DNA of 6,253 bases from Chloroflexota bacterium (GTDB taxonomy: Bacteria; Chloroflexota; Limnocylindria; Limnocylindrales; CSP1-4), in contig JACDAH010000435.1 in the NCBI GenBank assembly GCA_013695505.1, positions 1-6,253 on the forward strand, in the 5' to 3' direction. Positions 6,197-6,253 of this stretch are shown here, one piece after another. Every line of letters starts with the position of its first letter. Position 1 is the first letter of the stretch. The position numbers and the translations under genes were made by a program. The notes under the pieces were generated by a model that was given only the letters and a program-made list of their open reading frames with translations, did no database searches and was not told the origin of the DNA.

Positions 6197-6253
6197 CTAC
6201 TTCTTGTTGGCCGTGTTCATCGCCGCGCAGGCGTCGGTGGCGGCCTTGGTGGG
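6197..6253 (-). CDS. C-terminal end of a probable maltodextrin-binding protein (partial)
   Basis: Only the last 18 codons and a TAG stop are inside the window; the rest lies beyond the right edge. The visible tail reads PTKAATDACAAMNTANKK, an alanine-rich amphipathic end with a lysine finish. This is the kind of C-terminal helix seen in extracellular solute-binding proteins of the MalE type. The identification rests mainly on position: the gene is directly upstream of, and on the same strand as, a MalF/MalG-type permease pair, the usual place of the binding protein in such operons. Its role would be to capture oligosaccharide outside the membrane and deliver it to the channel. The tail alone cannot prove the family. 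The full gene upstream would settle it. Confidence 0.6.
   Translation of the reverse strand, partial: PTKAATDACAAMNTANKK

Overview
The window is GC-rich bacterial DNA. Every gene I can support lies on the minus strand, so transcription runs from high to low coordinates. The genes encode uptake and breakdown of alpha-glucans (maltodextrin or starch). The lineage cannot be fixed from the sequence. High GC, GTG starts, Shine-Dalgarno sites and a lipoprotein signal would fit a GC-rich Chloroflexota or an actinobacterium-like organism, but this is only a guess.

In transcription order: (1) 6253-6197, the last 18 codons of a gene that by position is the sugar-binding protein of an ABC importer (malE-like). 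(2) A 125-bp gap with a strong hairpin just after that stop. (3) malF-like permease, 6071-5070. (4) malG-like permease, 5064-4099, whose Shine-Dalgarno site lies in the last codons of malF. (5) A 211-bp gap, 4098-3888, with GC-rich repeats and a perfect 12-bp palindrome that resembles a LacI-family operator core. (6) A small, unrecognised one-pass membrane protein, 3887-3600. (7) An exported GH13 alpha-amylase lipoprotein, 3576-1855. (8) A second GH13 enzyme without a signal peptide, of neopullulanase/cyclomaltodextrinase type, 1852-377, starting 2 nt after the previous stop. (9) 376-1, a stretch with no convincing gene that ends in a degenerate 9-bp tandem repeat running off the left edge.

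Inferred pathway: the lipoprotein amylase cuts starch or glycogen outside the membrane. The binding protein and the MalF/MalG channel import the maltodextrins, powered by an ATPase that is not in the window. The cytoplasmic GH13 enzyme then breaks the imported linear, branched or cyclic oligosaccharides into small sugars. The family and motif calls are strong. Exact substrates are inferred.

The least explained items are the small membrane protein placed directly ahead of the amylase, the shortened cytoplasmic GH13 enzyme with an altered region V, the palindrome at 3916-3927, and the hairpin between the malE-like gene and malF. I saw nothing that amounts to a wholly new system.
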